Below are positions 7,610-8,777 of a stretch of DNA of 8,777 nucleotides, in pieces (positions within the stretch are counted from its first letter, which is position 1; each line of letters begins with the position of its first letter). The position numbers and the translations under genes were made by a program. The stretch is from Bacteroidales bacterium (lineage in GTDB: Bacteria > Bacteroidota > Bacteroidia > Bacteroidales > P3), in contig JAFZEK010000344.1 of the NCBI GenBank assembly GCA_017560705.1, positions 1 to 8,777 of the forward strand. The letters are read 5' to 3'. Under the pieces are notes generated by a model. It did no database searches and was not told where the DNA came from. It was given only the letters and a program-made list of their open reading frames with translations.

Positions 7610-8392
7610 TTATTTGTTTTTGAATTCAGGTTTGCGTTTAGCTAAGAATGCAGTCATGCCTTCTTTTTGGTCTTCTGTAGCGAAGCATTTACCGAAAAGT
7701 TTATTTTCAAAAAGTATTGCGTTTTCGGCATCCATATCGTAGCAGTTGTTGATGCATTCTTTAGCATATTTAATAGCTATAGGAGCGTTTAGCACTATTT
7801 TGTCGGCTATCTCGTAAGCTTTTAGCAAAAGAGCGTCTTGTTCGCACACTTGGCTTACAAGTCCTACTCTTAGGGCTTCTTCAGCGTTTATTACTTTTCC
7901 TGTGAAAATCATTTCTTTAGCAAGGCTAAGACCTACTGCTTTAGCAAGGCGTACTGTGCCGCTGAAACCGGGTATAATGCCTAGTCCTACCTCAGGTTGA
8001 CCAAATTTAGCTCTTACTGAAGCGATACGAATGTCGCAAGCAAGAGCAAGCTCGCATCCACCGCCAAGAGCGAAGCCGTTGACAGCTGCTATAACAGGTA
8101 TTGGCAGTGTTTCTATTTTGCGGAATACTGCTGCACCTAGTTTACCAAAATTGAAGCCTTCTTCTTCGTTTAGGTTCTGCATTTCGCTGATATTGGCACC
8201 GGCTATAAAGCTTTTTTCGCCGTCACCAGTGATTACAAGAACACGAGTTTCGTCAAAGTTTAAGTTGTCCAAATAGCTATCTAATTCTCTTAGAATAATA
8301 GAGTCCAACGCATTTAATGTTCGTGGAGCTGAAATAGTCAGTGTAGTTACTTGGTTTACTGTAAAGAATTTTAGATAATTATATTCCAACAT
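7610..8392 (-). CDS. crt: Enoyl-CoA hydratase / 3-hydroxybutyryl-CoA dehydratase (crotonase)
   Basis: This 260-residue cytoplasmic crotonase-fold enzyme interconverts (S)-3-hydroxyacyl-CoA, here probably 3-hydroxybutyryl-CoA, and trans-2-enoyl-CoA (crotonyl-CoA). The oxyanion-hole segments are SFIAGANISEM (61-71) and NGFALGGGCELALACD (105-120). The two catalytic glutamates of rat mitochondrial crotonase (E144 and E164) are matched by E114 in GGGCE and E134 in FGQPE, with the same 20-residue spacing. The C-terminal FATEDQKEGMTAFLAKRKPEFK (237-258) is the usual trimerisation-helix ending of hydratases. A small deviation is IPGFSGTVRL (140-149), where homologues normally read IPGaGGTQRL. The ATG at 8392 follows an A-rich leader about 60 nt from the predicted promoter. 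The pairing with hbd supports the short-chain 3-hydroxybutyryl-CoA role, but chain-length specificity is not visible in the sequence. Confidence 0.93.
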   Translation of the reverse strand: MLEYNYLKFFTVNQVTTLTISAPRTLNALDSIILRELDSYLDNLNFDETRVLVITGDGEKSFIAGANISEMQNLNEEEGFNFGKLGAAVFRKIETLPIPVIAAVNGFALGGGCELALACDIRIASVRAKFGQPEVGLGIIPGFSGTVRLAKAVGLSLAKEMIFTGKVINAEEALRVGLVSQVCEQDALLLKAYEIADKIVLNAPIAIKYAKECINNCYDMDAENAILFENKLFGKCFATEDQKEGMTAFLAKRKPEFKNK

Positions 8393-8456
8393 ATCTTATT
8401 GTTTTTGTTTATTTTCTGTGTGTTTTTTGCCTATTTTTAATGGCTTTTGAATGTTG

Positions 8457-8487
8457 CAAAGATACGTTTTTAATTTGATATGTAAAA
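8457..8487 (-). promoter_or_regulatory. Bacteroidota-type promoter for crt-hbd
   Basis: On the minus strand TATCTTTG (8464-8457) matches the TAnnTTTG -7 element of the Bacteroidota primary sigma factor exactly. TTTT (8487-8484), 19 bases upstream, is a near match to the TTTG -33 element and is at the expected spacing. The predicted transcript starts near 8450, giving a leader of about 55-60 nt before the crt ATG. No operator palindrome is evident next to it. Confidence 0.7.
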
Positions 8488-8523
8488 GAATATTGTGAAA
8501 AAAAATAGGTAACTTCTAAAATC

Positions 8524-8580
8524 TTACTCTAAAGCCTTTTCTATTAATGGAATAGCGTTGACCAGCGAGTAATTTTTTTT
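8524..8580 (+). other. Hairpin with T8 tract, possible plus-strand terminator
   Basis: TTACTC (8524-8529) can pair with GAGTAA (8567-8572), followed directly by eight T residues (8573-8580). Inside, CTATT (8541-8545) can pair with AATAG (8551-8555). The outer stem is only 6 bp with a long interior, so it is weak as a terminator. No plus-strand gene precedes it, so its role is unknown. Confidence 0.3.
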
Positions 8581-8608
8581 AGGGGTTGCCTATGTCTAAA
8601 AAGGTGAA

Positions 8609-8659
8609 AAGCAAATCACTGTATCTGTGCTATAAGTACACGATACAGTGATTTTGCTT
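8609..8659 (-). terminator. Long hairpin terminator of the right-edge gene
   Basis: AGCAAATCACTGTATC (8610-8625) pairs with GATACAGTGATTTTGCT (8642-8658) over about 16 bp with one bulged base, extended by A8609-T8659 and by a GTG/CAC pair near the loop. It starts 15 bases past the stop of the minus-strand gene at 8675. On the minus strand only TTTT follows the stem closely. On the plus strand a TGTTTTTT run follows, so it may work in both directions. It separates the right-edge gene from crt-hbd. Confidence 0.72.
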
Positions 8660-8674
8660 GTTTTTTGTCACATA

Positions 8675-8777
8675 TTAGTTCTTTTTGAACATTAGTTTGG
8701 TGTAGGCTGCGTTGGTCCAGTCGATCATCATTTTACGGAACTGTGCGTATTCAGCCACCTTTATAATGTCTTTATTA
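8675..8777 (-). CDS. C-terminal end of an unidentified protein (truncated by window)
   Basis: The frame is open from the right edge to a TAA at 8677-8675 and gives the last 33 residues, including VAEYAQFRKMMIDWTNAAY and a basic tail TKLMFKKN. It is credible as a real gene end because the frame runs unbroken to the edge, a strong hairpin terminator follows the stop, and the orientation matches the next genes. The tail faintly resembles the C-termini of Bacteroidota DUF3857/transglutaminase-like proteins (an EYxxFR...A...KLxxKK pattern from memory), but 33 residues are too few for a name. It does not look like the end of an Etf subunit or a short-chain acyl-CoA dehydrogenase, which might have been expected upstream of crt. 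Confidence 0.6.
   Translation of the reverse strand, partial: NKDIIKVAEYAQFRKMMIDWTNAAYTKLMFKKN

Noticed and set aside
6851..8276. Plus-strand open frames opposite hbd and crt
   Set aside because: They overlap two confidently identified minus-strand enzymes and show low-complexity Ser/Pro/Ala-rich translations typical of antisense frames.
8445..8470. Possible plus-strand promoter (TTTG at 8446-8449, TACGTTTT at 8463-8470)
   Set aside because: The spacing is 13 bases rather than about 19-21 and the -7 element is imperfect, so it does not support a plus-strand transcript.
1..8777. CRISPR arrays, tRNA or rRNA genes, riboswitches, phage or defence genes
   Set aside because: I saw no regularly spaced repeats, no tRNA-like cloverleaf or rRNA segment, no conserved riboswitch core in the leaders, and no phage or defence protein.

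Overview
The window looks like a piece of a Bacteroidota chromosome, most likely from an anaerobic, butyrate-forming member of the Bacteroidales. The reasons are an SprA/Sov type IX secretion translocon, low G+C with A-rich leaders lacking clear Shine-Dalgarno sites, a Bacteroidota-type promoter (TAnnTTTG element) before the crotonase gene, and a crt-hbd gene pair. The genus cannot be fixed from the sequence.

Layout. Positions 1-6141 (+) hold the 3' five-sixths or so of a very large sprA gene; its start and signal peptide lie left of the window. A strong rho-independent terminator (6218-6269) follows. Positions 6303-6610 are a 308-bp non-coding element with 17-bp terminal inverted repeats and a perfect 9-bp flanking direct repeat. 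It is a MITE-like or deletion-derived insertion sequence that no intact transposase accompanies. Next comes the terminator (6658-6695) of the opposing minus-strand operon, which reads crt (8392-7610) then hbd (7572-6733). Upstream of crt are its promoter (8457-8487), a plus-strand hairpin with a T tract, a long hairpin terminator (about 8609-8659), and the last 33 codons of another minus-strand gene that runs off the right edge.

How the parts work together. SprA is the outer-membrane barrel through which T9SS cargo leaves the periplasm; it is functionally separate from the rest. Crt and Hbd catalyse consecutive, reversible steps, (S)-3-hydroxybutyryl-CoA to or from crotonyl-CoA and acetoacetyl-CoA to or from 3-hydroxybutyryl-CoA, in butyrate formation or short-chain beta-oxidation. 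The thiolase, acyl-CoA dehydrogenase and Etf genes of such a pathway are not in the window. The two transcription units converge, and the mobile element sits between their terminators, where an insertion would do little harm.

There is no sign of a previously undescribed multi-gene system. The most interesting items are the small mobile element with its internal copies of the end sequence, and an Hbd whose cofactor-binding residues look NADP-type rather than NAD-type.
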